Positions 7,729-16,689 of a stretch of DNA of 34,191 bases are shown one piece after another (position 1 is the stretch's first letter; the number at the start of each line of letters is the position of its first letter). The stretch comes from Bacteroidaceae bacterium (GTDB lineage Bacteria > Bacteroidota > Bacteroidia > Bacteroidales > Bacteroidaceae). Location of the stretch: NCBI GenBank assembly GCA_017651315.1, contig JAGCDE010000043.1:1-34191 (forward strand). The letters run 5' to 3'. The notes under the pieces are model-generated. The model had not been told where the DNA came from. It saw only the letters and a program-made list of their open reading frames with translations, and did not search any database. Made by a program: the position numbers and the translations under genes.

Positions 7729-8649
7729 TTATCTGTTAACCATAAACTTGGTGCAACCCTCCTTGATGAAGCCCACAATCTGGTTTGCAGCGGCGATACC
7801 GGCATTGATATTGGCCTCGGCAGTCTGGGCACCCATCTTCTTGGGAGTAGCAAAGTAACGTCCTGCAAACAGCTCTTCGAACCTGGCGGCTGCGGCAGGT
7901 GCTATATCGGACACGAACTTGAGGTCTTCACGCTCCTGCATGAGCTGGATGAGCTCGTCCTCGTTGATAATCTCCTTACGGGCAGAGTTAACCAGAACCG
8001 CACCCTTCGGCATCAGGCTTACAAGCTTGCGGCCGATGGAGTTCTTAGTCTCATCGGTAGCAGGCAAGTGCAGTGAGACGAACTGACAGGTTTTGTACAT
8101 ATCCTCCACATTATCGACAGCGTGTACACCGGCAGCCTCGATAACCTCCTTGGGGCAGTAAGCATCGTACGCATAGACCTCCATGCCGAAGCCCTTGGCT
8201 ATGCGTGCCACATTACGGCCTACATTGCCGAAAGCATGGATACCCAATTTCTTGCCTAATAGCTCGATACCTGATGTGCCGTTGTAGAAGTTACGTACGG
8301 CGTAAACCATCAGACCGGCAACCAGCTCGGCAACTGCATTGGCGTTCTGGCCCGGAGTGTTCATGACGCATACTCCGTGTGCGGTGGCCGATGCCAGATC
8401 CACATTGTCATAACCTGCGCCGGCGCGAACCACAATCTTGAGCTGCTTTGCAGCATCGAACACTTCGGCGTCTATGATATCGCTGCGGATTATGATAGCG
8501 TCAACATCGGCGACGGCAGCAAGCAGAGCCGCCTTCTCTGTATATTTCTCAAGCAGTACAAGCTCATAGCCTGCACCCTCAATAACCTCACGGATTCCGT
8601 CAACAGCAACCTTAGCGAACGGCTTTGACGTAGCAACAAGTACCTTCAT
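7729..8649 (-). CDS. serA: D-3-phosphoglycerate dehydrogenase, short lysine-type
   Basis: The 306-residue enzyme oxidises 3-phosphoglycerate to 3-phosphohydroxypyruvate with NAD, the first step of serine synthesis. It has only the catalytic and Rossmann domains and no ACT or ASB regulatory domain. Seen motifs: RSDIID (Arg55), VVRAGAGYDNVDL, Rossmann AFGNVGRNVARIAKGF, VSLHLPATDETKN and VNSARKEIINE (Arg224). Where most family members have the catalytic His (TPHxGxxT) this protein has TPKKMGAQT (Lys270/271), as in the lysine subtype described for Entamoeba and Bacteroidetes PGDHs. The start is ATG 8649; the frame extends upstream only to a TTG. It lies 104 bp downstream of serC with a GC-rich hairpin in between. 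Confidence 0.93.
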   Translation of the reverse strand: MKVLVATSKPFAKVAVDGIREVIEGAGYELVLLEKYTEKAALLAAVADVDAIIIRSDIIDAEVFDAAKQLKIVVRAGAGYDNVDLASATAHGVCVMNTPGQNANAVAELVAGLMVYAVRNFYNGTSGIELLGKKLGIHAFGNVGRNVARIAKGFGMEVYAYDAYCPKEVIEAAGVHAVDNVEDMYKTCQFVSLHLPATDETKNSIGRKLVSLMPKGAVLVNSARKEIINEDELIQLMQEREDLKFVSDIAPAAAARFEELFAGRYFATPKKMGAQTAEANINAGIAAANQIVGFIKEGCTKFMVNR

Positions 8650-8705
8650 ATTATTATCTCCCAATTATCAATTAACAACTTTATTACAGATTTTTGTCGC
8701 AGTTC

Positions 8706-8734
8706 GGGAGAGGGCGGGAAATCCGGGCTCTCCC
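8706..8734 (-). other. GC-rich hairpin in the serC-serA gap
   Basis: GGGAGAG (8706-8712) and CTCTCCC (8728-8734) form a 7-bp stem around a GC-rich 15-nt loop, located in the 104-bp serC-serA intercistronic region. There is no T-run right after it on the minus strand, so partial attenuation or RNA processing is more likely than full termination. Confidence 0.5.
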
Positions 8735-8753
8735 CTCACCGCTCCGGAAATGC

Positions 8754-9818
8754 TCAATGATTAGCCTCGTATTCCTTCATGCAGGCAATCAGGGCGTCAA
8801 CACTCTCCATAGGCAGAGCGTTGTAGCAGGAAGCGCGGAAACCGCCAACCGAACGGTGTCCCTTGATGCCGACCATGCCCTTACCCTGGGCGAACTTCAG
8901 GAAATCCTCCTCCAGCTCCTTGTACTCAGGAGCCATCACCCAGCAGATGTTCATGTATGAGCGGTCCTCCTCTTTGGCGGTGCCTACGAACAGCTTGTTG
9001 CGGTCAATCTCGGTGTAGAGCTTGGCTGCGCGGGCTTCGGCACGCCTTGCCATCTCCTTCACACCACCCTGAGCCTTGAGCCAGCGGAGTGACTCCAGAG
9101 CCGAGTAGATAGTGAATGTGGGAGGAGTATTGAACATCGAACCATTATCTATGTGAGTCTGATAGTTCAGCATTGTGGGGATATAACGGTCCACATGACC
9201 GAGAGCATCATTCCTGACAATGACGAAAGCCATACCGGAAGGAGCCAGGTTCTTCTGTGCGCCGCCGTAGATGCAGTTGTACTTGCTGACATCGATGGGA
9301 CGTGAGAATATGTCCGATGACATGTCTGAGATCAATGGAACCGGGCTGTCCAGGTCCTTGCGGATCTCAGTACCATAAATCGTGTTGTTTGTCGTAAAAT
9401 GGAAATAGTCCGCATCGGCAGGGATGACAAAACCCTTGGGGATGTAGGTATAGGTCGATTCGGCCGATGAAGCCACCTCTACCACCTCACCGAAAGCCTT
9501 GGCCTCCTTCATGGCCTTCTTGGCCCAGACACCGGTGTTAAGGTAAGCCGCCTTCCTGTTGAGGAAGTTATAGGGAACGCGACAGAATTCCATGCTGGCA
9601 CCACCTGCCAGGAACAGTACCGAATAACCCTCGGGAACATCCAGAATCTCCTTAACCAAAGCCTCAGCCTCATCCACAACGGGCTTGAACTCTTTGGAAC
9701 GGTGGCTGATAGAGAGGATGGAAATGCCTGTGCCGGCAAAATCATAGACAGCCTGAGCTGATTTCTCAATCACTTCCTGCGGAAGAACAGCAGGACCTGC
9801 GCAAAAATTATGCTTCAT
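8754..9818 (-). CDS. serC: Phosphoserine aminotransferase
   Basis: The 354-residue PLP enzyme converts 3-phosphohydroxypyruvate and glutamate to phosphoserine and 2-oxoglutarate (serine route), and can also act in pyridoxal phosphate synthesis. Signature parts are [10 protein letters not shown] at the N-terminus, [52 protein letters not shown] and [12 protein letters not shown] with the PLP Lys189. The C-terminal [20 protein letters not shown] is the substrate-phosphate region. It is the first gene of serC-serA-DUF1015 and has a textbook Bacteroidetes promoter upstream. The length is typical. Confidence 0.97.
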   Translation of the reverse strand: MKHNFCAGPAVLPQEVIEKSAQAVYDFAGTGISILSISHRSKEFKPVVDEAEALVKEILDVPEGYSVLFLAGGASMEFCRVPYNFLNRKAAYLNTGVWAKKAMKEAKAFGEVVEVASSAESTYTYIPKGFVIPADADYFHFTTNNTIYGTEIRKDLDSPVPLISDMSSDIFSRPIDVSKYNCIYGGAQKNLAPSGMAFVIVRNDALGHVDRYIPTMLNYQTHIDNGSMFNTPPTFTIYSALESLRWLKAQGGVKEMARRAEARAAKLYTEIDRNKLFVGTAKEEDRSYMNICWVMAPEYKELEEDFLKFAQGKGMVGIKGHRSVGGFRASCYNALPMESVDALIACMKEYEANH

Positions 9819-9855
9819 GACGATGTTATTTGTTGTTGTTTTTTGATTCGTGCCG

Positions 9856-9887
9856 CAAAGGTACTCCCTTAATTCGGTCGGAACAAA
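9856..9887 (-). promoter_or_regulatory. Promoter of the serC-serA-DUF1015 operon
   Basis: Minus strand: TTTG (9884-9887), 20-nt spacer, TACCTTTG (9856-9863). Both boxes match the Bacteroidetes consensus exactly. The predicted transcript start is about 30 nt before the serC ATG. Confidence 0.8.
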
Positions 9888-9932
9888 TTATTTAAACATA
9901 AAAAATGATAAAGTTTTGAACAGTTTTCAATT

Positions 9933-10064
9933 ATTTTGCAAACAAAATCATTCCATATAATTACATTTTGCAAACAAATCAGATGTTTTGTGGACAATTA
10001 GTCATTTTTACAGACAAAAAGGAATGAATAACTGACAAAATGTAAGAATATGTCATTTTGCAAC
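9933..10064. repeat. Spaced direct repeats of ATTTTGCAAACAAA in the serC upstream region
   Basis: The ~260-bp gap 9888-10147 has no gene I can support. It is AT-rich and holds two identical 14-mers ATTTTGCAAACAAA at 9933-9946 and 9965-9978, exactly 32 bp (about three helical turns) apart, each with the palindrome TTTGCAAA. A third partial copy ATTTTGCAAC lies at 10055-10064, facing a CAAAATG inverted half-site near 10036. These could be binding sites for a regulator of serC or simply AT-rich drift. Confidence 0.55.
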
Positions 10065-10147
10065 ACTTTCTGCAGGTCACGCCCCTTTTTAACCGGCAAG
10101 GGAGCAATATCCGGAAACAAGGCCGCCATCCGACGGGAAAAGGAGAT

Positions 10148-12127
10148 TCATCTCACGTCGTACAGGCGGCAGGTCTTGAAAGCCACCTGGTTCACCCTCT
10201 TGGGAAGATTACCGACCACTCTCAAAGAACGGCAGTTGTAGAAGGCGTCATCATCCACCTTCTTCGTCTTTTTAGGCAGATAAAGCTCCACCAGATTCTC
10301 GCAGTCCGTAAACATGTTGGCCCCTATGGTATTGCTTTCGCTCAATTTGTAGAGTGCATAAACCCTTCCGTCACTCCCCCTGTCTAAAGTGCACCCTCCA
10401 AGTTCAAGGGCTCTCAACTCATGATTGATGATGTTCTGCCACTCCTCATCGGACACGTACGACAGGTCATAGACGTGTGACATCTTGCGTGAACCGACAT
10501 TCAGGAAACCGGAAAAGGAGATCCTGGCACTCTGCGGACTTATGGTAGCGTAATATTTACCCGCCTCGATTGTGGCATCCGACAGGTCCAGTTTCATGAG
10601 CGAACCGTATTCCACGGTATAATCATCCTTATACAGCGCCCCTGCCAAACGGCGCAACAGCTGTATGTCATCGCCGTCGATCGTCCCGCTCACTGTCAGT
10701 GAAGTTATCTTCATCATGTCGTACTTCTCAAGCAGTGCGGCCAGTGTACCTGGTTTAGAGACATTGACCGACACTTCAAGAGTCGATTCCAAAGGCTTGA
10801 CATCTATAAGGATTTCACTGAAAGGCAGCTGCCATTCGTCAATCGAAGGAATCACAATAGCACGGTAATAACCGTTACAGTAACCATTCCAGCCCAGATT
10901 CAGGTGCAGATAGTCATCATTGTAACCGTCGCACACGAAGATATGGTCATTGTCGGCTGAAATAACCGGACGGCCGGCATCAAGCTCCCTGTAAATCATG
11001 GTGAGCATCCCGGTATCATTATATTTCTCCACTCTCATGCACTGAGGGTCATACCCCCAGATAGCCACAAGAGCCGACTTGAAGTTGGAGAGGGAACTGG
11101 AAGTAGCCCATGGACTTATACTGGCCGACACGCTACCGGCACAGGCCATCATGAGCGAAGACAAGTCATCGTCACTACGGTTCCAGGAGAACGGATAGTC
11201 ACTCATCCTGACATTATAGTATCCGCCTGTCTGCTTGAAAAGCAGGGAACTTCCCACCGGGGCCTTGGGGCTGTGATAATAGCTCAGTACCTCGGCCAAC
11301 GCCACAGGACCGCAACCCACCAGGCTGCTGGTCAGAGTCCCGCCCCACTCCTCGGCAGGGAACTTGCTGTTGTATGGTGCATGCTGGTCATAACAGAAAT
11401 CCTCCAGCAGGGGCTTGACACCACCGGGCTTACGGGTGTATCCTTGCAATGAAAGCCCCTCATATACCGTGGAGTTTTCACGCAGGGCCTTGAGCTGACA
11501 GTCAAAACGGTTCATGATGTGATATATGGAATTATCCTGCATGACATCCACCCCGTTCCACATGGGATTACCTGTCCCATATGCCAGCACCGGATTGCCG
11601 ATATATGGCTCAAACTCCCGCGACGCCACTATTACAAAAGCCTTGATACTCTCGTCGGAGAATGATTTCAAGGTTTCAGTGGCATATTTGAGATAGAGCC
11701 GTCTCGCATCAATGCCTTGTCCGGACAGGAAATCATGCGCTATCTCCCACTCATGGCCAAAAGCCCTGTTCGGCTTCACATCTATGACAACGGTATCCGA
11801 ATAGACCGGCCTGTCGGCGACTTCAATCTTCATAGGCAATATCAGGAGTTCACCGCAGCCTTTCAGGGCATAAGTCACCTTGAGCACAAGGCTCCCCAAA
11901 GAGGAGCCGGTAACTCTTTCAAAACCCACCTGATCACCGCCGTCCATACGGGCATCGGCCGACGAATAGGAGTAACTGGAGGCATCAATGGAATAGAACA
12001 CATCAATACTGTCACCCTGATACATTTCGCCGTCAGGTATAGAGACCTCAAGCTTGGGATAAGCTTCCTGTGACAGGACTGGATATACCGAAACAGCAAA
12101 TAACAGGAGCGACAGGAGACGTTTCAT
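10148..12127 (-). CDS. Secreted C10 (streptopain-like) cysteine protease with BatD-like N-terminus and LRR C-terminus
   Basis: The 659-residue protein begins with a Sec signal (MKRLLSLLLFAVSVYPVLSQ). Residues ~24-118 resemble the BatD Ig-like region (YPKLEVSIPDGEMYQGDSI ... LLILPMKIEVADRPVYSDTV). Residues ~165-445 are a peptidase C10 domain with catalytic Cys272 in VGCGPVALAEVLSYY, His395 in SADNDHIFVCDGY and the LHLNLGWNG block. The C-terminal ~110 residues carry BspA-type LRR units (GANMFTDCENLVELYLP, DDAFYNCRSLRVV). C10 proteases such as SpeB, interpain and BfpA-type enzymes are secreted and degrade host proteins. A propeptide may lie between the first two parts. It follows the NhaC gene with a 12-bp gap, so the two are likely cotranscribed. 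Confidence 0.88.
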   Translation of the reverse strand: MKRLLSLLLFAVSVYPVLSQEAYPKLEVSIPDGEMYQGDSIDVFYSIDASSYSYSSADARMDGGDQVGFERVTGSSLGSLVLKVTYALKGCGELLILPMKIEVADRPVYSDTVVIDVKPNRAFGHEWEIAHDFLSGQGIDARRLYLKYATETLKSFSDESIKAFVIVASREFEPYIGNPVLAYGTGNPMWNGVDVMQDNSIYHIMNRFDCQLKALRENSTVYEGLSLQGYTRKPGGVKPLLEDFCYDQHAPYNSKFPAEEWGGTLTSSLVGCGPVALAEVLSYYHSPKAPVGSSLLFKQTGGYYNVRMSDYPFSWNRSDDDLSSLMMACAGSVSASISPWATSSSLSNFKSALVAIWGYDPQCMRVEKYNDTGMLTMIYRELDAGRPVISADNDHIFVCDGYNDDYLHLNLGWNGYCNGYYRAIVIPSIDEWQLPFSEILIDVKPLESTLEVSVNVSKPGTLAALLEKYDMMKITSLTVSGTIDGDDIQLLRRLAGALYKDDYTVEYGSLMKLDLSDATIEAGKYYATISPQSARISFSGFLNVGSRKMSHVYDLSYVSDEEWQNIINHELRALELGGCTLDRGSDGRVYALYKLSESNTIGANMFTDCENLVELYLPKKTKKVDDDAFYNCRSLRVVGNLPKRVNQVAFKTCRLYDVR

Positions 12128-12139
12128 AGGAATAATCGG

Positions 12140-13444
12140 TTATTTACGTGAAAAAACAATTGAACAGACAGCGCATAACCCCATAAGGAACGGATAATAC
12201 AGATACGGAATTATCGATGACGACGATATGGAGGCAAGTCCGGCTGCCATGAGCAGCTGGGCACCGTACGGAATCAGGCTTTGGACAAGGCAGGAGAACG
12301 TGTCCATGAGACTGGCAGTCTTCCTCGCGGAGACACCGAACTTCCGGGCAACGTCATGAGCGATACGCCCGGTTGTTATTATGGCAATGGTGTTGTTAGC
12401 GGTACATACATTGGCCAGGCTTACAAGACATGCGATTGCAGCCTGCGCTCCTCTTTTTCCGCCGATATGCCTGGTGAGCGTATTGATGATAAGGTCCAGC
12501 CCGCCTCCCCTGCGTATCATCTCGAGCAGTCCTCCGGCCAGCAGGGTCACTATAATCAGGTCGCTCATGCCTGCAATCCCCTCGCCCGCCGATTTCATCC
12601 ATCCTGTCCATCCGTAGCTCCCTGTCAGGAATCCTATCACCGCATTGGTCACGACTCCGACGGTCAGCACGAGAGTCACATCAAGCCTGAGCAGTGCCAG
12701 CACTATCACAAGCATATAGGGAAGCACGAGCAGAGGGTTGGCATGCGTGATGTCGCCGTTGAAACCGACTTCACGCCCCATAACCATGTAAATCACAGTC
12801 ACAACCACGAATGCCGGCATTACTATGAGAAGGTTTGCCTTGAACTTGTCAGCCATATCACAACCTGCCGCCTGGGTTGCAGCTATAGTCGTGTCCGATA
12901 TGAACGACAGGTTATCACCGAAAAAGGCGCCGCCCACTATGACAGCGGCCATGAAGGGTTGCGAAAGGCCGCACTGTCCGGCTATTCCGGCCCCGATAGG
13001 CACCAAAGCCACGATAGTCCCGACACTGGTTCCCATAGCCATAGAGATCAGGCACGCGGTAACAAACAGCCCGGCCAGAATGATACCCGGAGGAATAATC
13101 CCGAGCATGAGCGATACGGTGGCATCGACCGAACCGATAGCCTTGGCAGTGCCTGCGAAAGCTCCGGCAAGCATGAAAATCCAGATCATGAGCATAATAT
13201 CCGGATTACCTGCACCCTTGGAGAAAGCACGGACCCGCTCAGCCAGCGGCCCACCGGCCACAGCGACCGCATAAACGCATGCTATCAGGAAAGCCGATGA
13301 AACCGGAACAGCATAGAAATCATCGGCAATAACTGAAGAAAGCACATAAACCAGCAGGAACACCAGCAGCGGAGTAAGAGACAGGAATCCTCTCACTCCT
13401 CCACTGCCAGACTTGCGGGCATCCGTATTTCCGGAACCTTCCAT
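12140..13444 (-). CDS. NhaC-family Na+/H+ antiporter
   Basis: The 434-residue polytopic inner-membrane protein belongs to the NhaC ion transporter superfamily. It shows around ten to twelve hydrophobic segments and the diagnostic block AVIVGGAFFGDNLSFISDTTIAAT at 167-190, preceded by MAMGTSVGTIVALVPIG. NhaC proteins exchange Na+ for H+, or in some cases move organic acids or amino acids with Na+. The exact substrate is not predictable. It is first in a two-gene unit with the C10 protease and has a TACCTTTG box at 13473-13480. Confidence 0.9.
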   Translation of the reverse strand: MEGSGNTDARKSGSGGVRGFLSLTPLLVFLLVYVLSSVIADDFYAVPVSSAFLIACVYAVAVAGGPLAERVRAFSKGAGNPDIMLMIWIFMLAGAFAGTAKAIGSVDATVSLMLGIIPPGIILAGLFVTACLISMAMGTSVGTIVALVPIGAGIAGQCGLSQPFMAAVIVGGAFFGDNLSFISDTTIAATQAAGCDMADKFKANLLIVMPAFVVVTVIYMVMGREVGFNGDITHANPLLVLPYMLVIVLALLRLDVTLVLTVGVVTNAVIGFLTGSYGWTGWMKSAGEGIAGMSDLIIVTLLAGGLLEMIRRGGGLDLIINTLTRHIGGKRGAQAAIACLVSLANVCTANNTIAIITTGRIAHDVARKFGVSARKTASLMDTFSCLVQSLIPYGAQLLMAAGLASISSSSIIPYLYYPFLMGLCAVCSIVFSRK

Positions 13445-13472
13445 TCTGATTTCTCAACTCTACAAACTGTTG

Positions 13473-13480
13473 CAAAGGTA
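13473..13480 (-). promoter_or_regulatory. Candidate -7 box TACCTTTG for the antiporter-protease unit
   Basis: TACCTTTG on the minus strand, 29 nt before the ATG at 13444, matches TAnnTTTG exactly. No TTTG is found at the expected -33 distance, so the call rests on one box. Confidence 0.5.
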
Positions 13481-13552
13481 CGGATTTGTAGGAATCTGTT
13501 ATGATTTGTTCCGTGAAATTAAGAATCTGTCTTGAGCCGTTCCGGGCATACT

Positions 13553-13574
13553 TGAATCAGAATCAGAATCAGAT
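13553..13574. repeat. Short AATCAG tandem repeat at the 3' end of the isomerase gene
   Basis: AATCAG is repeated three times in tandem (GAATCAGAATCAGAATCAGA) in the gap just beyond the stop of the minus-strand gene at 13569. It is a simple repeat of unknown meaning. Confidence 0.7.
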
Positions 13575-14384
13575 AATGCTCATTACTCTCCGGACAGCCG
13601 CCTCATATTCCGGGTCAGTATCAAGATGTTCGATAATCATGGGCATTCGGATATCCTCTTTGTCAGCCAGTCTGATATAGCGCTTTATGTCAAGTGTTCC
13701 CTGACCGCAGGCGCACTCCTCCAGCTGGAAGGTATATTCCTGCCTGAGCCTGATGTCCTTAAGGTGACAGCTCACAATCGTGCCGTGCAGCTTGCAGAAA
13801 CACTCCTCTATGAACTCATCGTTATAGAAATACCGCCTTGGGGAGGTTATCATATTCACCACATCTAAATGCGTGCCGAATTCCGCACGGTCCACGTCCT
13901 CTATCAGGCGCAGGTACTCATCGGGACCCGACGGAATCATCCAGGGCATCGACTCTATGCAGAATCTGGTGTGACGCGGGTGGACGGCATCAATTATCTG
14001 CCGTATCATCCTGACTGCCATGTTCCATAACTCCTCAGAGAAATTATCACGGTATCCCCCGTCCCAACGCGGTCCGTATGGTGTACCGACCACATTCACG
14101 CAGCATCCGGCACCTATGGCATCGGCCATACGGAGCTGTTCAATAGCATAATCAATCCAACGTTTGCGCTCATCAGGGTCGGCGGCCAGCGTATTGCGCC
14201 ATATCCCCACTTCGGCTATAAGAAGCCCCGCATCACGGGCGGCTTTTGCGTACGCATCTACCTTATCAGCGCCGTCAGTGCAGTTAATCGGGAAGTTCAC
14301 GCATCCCAGGCCCAAAGACCTGTGCCTGGAAGCCCATTCCTGCGGCGTCTTATGCTCCAGGGCCGATGATACTCCAAGCAGCAT
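13569..14384 (-). CDS. Sugar phosphate isomerase/epimerase (xylose isomerase-like TIM barrel)
   Basis: The 271-residue protein is an AP-endonuclease-2/xylose isomerase-like TIM barrel. Likely divalent-metal ligands sit at the barrel ends in the usual order: Glu in FCIESMPWMIP, Asp in THLDVVNM, His in VSCHLKDI and Glu in IIEHLD. Such enzymes isomerise or epimerise sugars, ketoses or inositol derivatives. It is the last gene of the four-gene operon, 1 nt after the FMN oxidase gene, so the set probably processes one substrate brought in by the GPH symporter. The substrate itself is not evident. Confidence 0.85.
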   Translation of the reverse strand: MLLGVSSALEHKTPQEWASRHRSLGLGCVNFPINCTDGADKVDAYAKAARDAGLLIAEVGIWRNTLAADPDERKRWIDYAIEQLRMADAIGAGCCVNVVGTPYGPRWDGGYRDNFSEELWNMAVRMIRQIIDAVHPRHTRFCIESMPWMIPSGPDEYLRLIEDVDRAEFGTHLDVVNMITSPRRYFYNDEFIEECFCKLHGTIVSCHLKDIRLRQEYTFQLEECACGQGTLDIKRYIRLADKEDIRMPMIIEHLDTDPEYEAAVRRVMSII

Positions 14385-14385
14385 G

Positions 14386-15270
14386 TCAGAAGCTCCTTTT
14401 ATGAATTACCGTGGGATCCATCCTGTCAAGCGTGCCCACACCCGTGCGGGCCATCACACTGGCCAGTTCGGCCGTCATCCCGTTTATACGCTGGGCCACG
14501 AATTCAGGTCCCTGCTTGAGCAGCGGCATTAGATGCCTGCCCACCGATACGGCCTTTGCGCCAAGTGCCAGGCACTTGTAGGCATCCATTCCGCTCTCAA
14601 TACCGCAATCTACAAATACGGGAATGCTGTCTCCCGTGGCCGATATTATATCCTGCAGCACCATAAGCGGCGGCACGGAGTACGGCATCATGCCGTGATG
14701 ATGTGAAACCACGATTCCGGCACAGCCGGCATCCGCACACCTCTCGGCATCATGAGGGCTCAGCACACCCTTTACAATGAACGGGATGCCCGCTGCACTC
14801 ACAAACTCAGCCAGTTCCTCTGTGCTCTTGGCCTTCATGGGCAGCCCGAAAACACTGTCGTATCCGCCCTCCGAATTGAAAGCATGGTCTATATCCATTC
14901 CTACGGCAAAACAGCCGGTCTTTACCGCATGTGCAATCTTACGGAGCACCTCGCGGTTATCGGCATGAGGCTTGATAATCTTAATGGTTCTGGCTCCGGT
15001 AGCTACAATCCGCTCCAGCTCTTCATCAGGCCCCATTCCCACCCAATGGACAGCTCCGGCAAAGGCTGCCCCGCGGGCATAAGTGACCATTCCATCAGGA
15101 GCGGTATTGTCCAGATGAGACAGGGCGGCAGTCATTATGGGAGTCCTGAAGGTCTCGCCGAACAGGGTGAATTCCGTTGAGGGAATAACTGCATCCACAT
15201 ATCTTGTCTCTAAAAGCAGGGAGTCAAAATAGTCTCGCGTAACAGTATCGGGATTTGAAGTGTATTTCAT
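14386..15270 (-). CDS. FMN-dependent alpha-hydroxy-acid oxidase/dehydrogenase family protein
   Basis: The 294-residue protein is a member of the FMN_dh family (lactate/glycolate oxidase-like), somewhat shorter than the usual ~350. Seen: RTPIMTAALSHLD at the FMN site, IKIIKPHADN, PFIVKGVLSPHDAERCADAGCAGIVVSHHHG (Lys167 and His190-192 at the FMN and catalytic positions), IPVFVDCGIESGMDAYKCLALGAKAVSVGR for phosphate binding. The usual SNHGGRQ signature is replaced by SHHHGMMP, so the substrate may differ from lactate. It lies between the GPH transporter (6-bp gap) and the isomerase (1-bp gap). Oxidation of a hydroxy acid or sugar acid is inferred. Confidence 0.85.
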   Translation of the reverse strand: MKYTSNPDTVTRDYFDSLLLETRYVDAVIPSTEFTLFGETFRTPIMTAALSHLDNTAPDGMVTYARGAAFAGAVHWVGMGPDEELERIVATGARTIKIIKPHADNREVLRKIAHAVKTGCFAVGMDIDHAFNSEGGYDSVFGLPMKAKSTEELAEFVSAAGIPFIVKGVLSPHDAERCADAGCAGIVVSHHHGMMPYSVPPLMVLQDIISATGDSIPVFVDCGIESGMDAYKCLALGAKAVSVGRHLMPLLKQGPEFVAQRINGMTAELASVMARTGVGTLDRMDPTVIHKRSF

Positions 15271-15276
15271 ATAGGT

Positions 15277-16689
15277 TTACCTTTTTGATATTTCCATGTT
15301 TATCTCGTCCATCTTCCGGTCTGACAGTTCATACTTGCCGATAACCCAGATGGAAAGCAGGAACAGCAGCGCCGGTATGAGTGTCACCAGCCACAGGATT
15401 CCCTGCTCGGCAAGCGGAGTCTGCACCTTAAGATCGGCATCAAAGCCCACTGCAGCCAGTACCAGTCCCGGGATTACGCCCCCCAGAGCCATTCCGGCCT
15501 TCAGGAAGATGCATATTATGGCATTCACAATACCTGCCACGCGGCGGCCGGTAGTGTATTCGCTGAATGTAACCACTTCCGGTACCAGAGCCCACATATA
15601 TCCGGTAGCCACCAGGATACCGGTACTCTTAAGGAACTGCACCACGCACAGCAGCAGGAAGCATGATTTGAGAGCGGGTATCAGGACAACGATGTACATC
15701 ACGACCATACTTGCCACCGATATCCCTAAGAACATCTTGAACATTCCGTTCTTTCCTATCTTACGTTTGATTGCCGGGACAAGCGGCAGGAATATGAATG
15801 CAGGTATCGTACCTAACCACATGAACGCCGTTGTCATGAACGGGGTAGCACCGATGTTGTATGTCATGAAGTACGAATCGGCCGCATTGCTTATGCTCAT
15901 GGTGGTGAAAGCAATGATAAAGAAGGCCGAAAGCACCCTGAGCGGACGGTTGCGTACCAGTTCCATCCAGAGGTCGCTCACCTTTACATGCTCCGTTTCG
16001 CTGGCATCCATCACTATACGCTCCTTACTCTCAAAGAAGCAGAAAAAGAGCAGGGCCAATCCCGTAAGCGCAAATATGCTCATGGTGATGAACCAGGCCG
16101 ATGCGGCATCGGGAGTATTATATACCGCCTCCATCCTGCCCGTCTCAGGGTTGAGCGCCTTGGGTGCGAAGAGTGATATCACAAGCGGCAGGGTCTTGAT
16201 GATCAGACCGGCCAGATTGGCCAGGATCATACGCACGCTGGTAAGTATGGTTATCTCATCGGTATCACGGGTAAGCGATGAATTCAGAGCCCCGTACGGA
16301 ACGTTTATCAGCGTAAAACACATGCTCAAGCCCACATAAGTTACGTACGCGTAAACCAGCGAGCCCCTGAATCCGTCCCAGAAGCAGAGCATTGCGAACA
16401 GGGCCAGCGGAAGTCCTCCCAAAACGAGCCAGGAGCGGTACTTGCCCCACCTTGGATTTGCCTTATCCACAAAAGCGCCCACCACAGGGTCCCATATCAC
16501 ATCAATGATACGCACCACCAGGAACATCACGGCTGCCACTTCGGGCTTGAGCCCATAGACATTGGTATAATAGAAAAGCAGCCAGATACTGACAGTCTGG
16601 TATATGAGGTTCTGGGCCAGGTCGCCCGAACTGAAGCCTATCCGCTCCCGCCAGCTAAGCTTATAGCATCCGTTTTCTACAGTTTCCAT
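15277..16689 (-). CDS. GPH-family (MelB-like) sugar:cation symporter
   Basis: The 470-residue inner-membrane protein has about 12 hydrophobic spans and belongs to the glycoside-pentoside-hexuronide:cation symporter family of the MFS. Family features include the N-terminus LSWRERIGFSSGDLAQNLIYQ, FLVVRIIDVIWDPVVGAFVDKANPRWGKYRSWLV (the DP(V/I)xG and RWGKYR motif), and INVPYGALNSSLTRDTDE. It would bring in a glycoside, pentoside or hexuronate with Na+ or H+. Its ATG overlaps the stop of the upstream gene by one base (TAATG), which couples translation. Confidence 0.93.
   Translation of the reverse strand: METVENGCYKLSWRERIGFSSGDLAQNLIYQTVSIWLLFYYTNVYGLKPEVAAVMFLVVRIIDVIWDPVVGAFVDKANPRWGKYRSWLVLGGLPLALFAMLCFWDGFRGSLVYAYVTYVGLSMCFTLINVPYGALNSSLTRDTDEITILTSVRMILANLAGLIIKTLPLVISLFAPKALNPETGRMEAVYNTPDAASAWFITMSIFALTGLALLFFCFFESKERIVMDASETEHVKVSDLWMELVRNRPLRVLSAFFIIAFTTMSISNAADSYFMTYNIGATPFMTTAFMWLGTIPAFIFLPLVPAIKRKIGKNGMFKMFLGISVASMVVMYIVVLIPALKSCFLLLCVVQFLKSTGILVATGYMWALVPEVVTFSEYTTGRRVAGIVNAIICIFLKAGMALGGVIPGLVLAAVGFDADLKVQTPLAEQGILWLVTLIPALLFLLSIWVIGKYELSDRKMDEINMEISKR

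Noticed and set aside
12281-13300. Long plus-strand open frame of 339 codons opposite the NhaC gene
   Set aside because: It is antisense to a well-supported membrane protein gene, has a low-complexity His/Ser/Arg-rich composition and no family resemblance.
15296-16339. Plus-strand 347-codon frame opposite the GPH symporter
   Set aside because: Antisense shadow of a clear transporter gene; no start context or domain.
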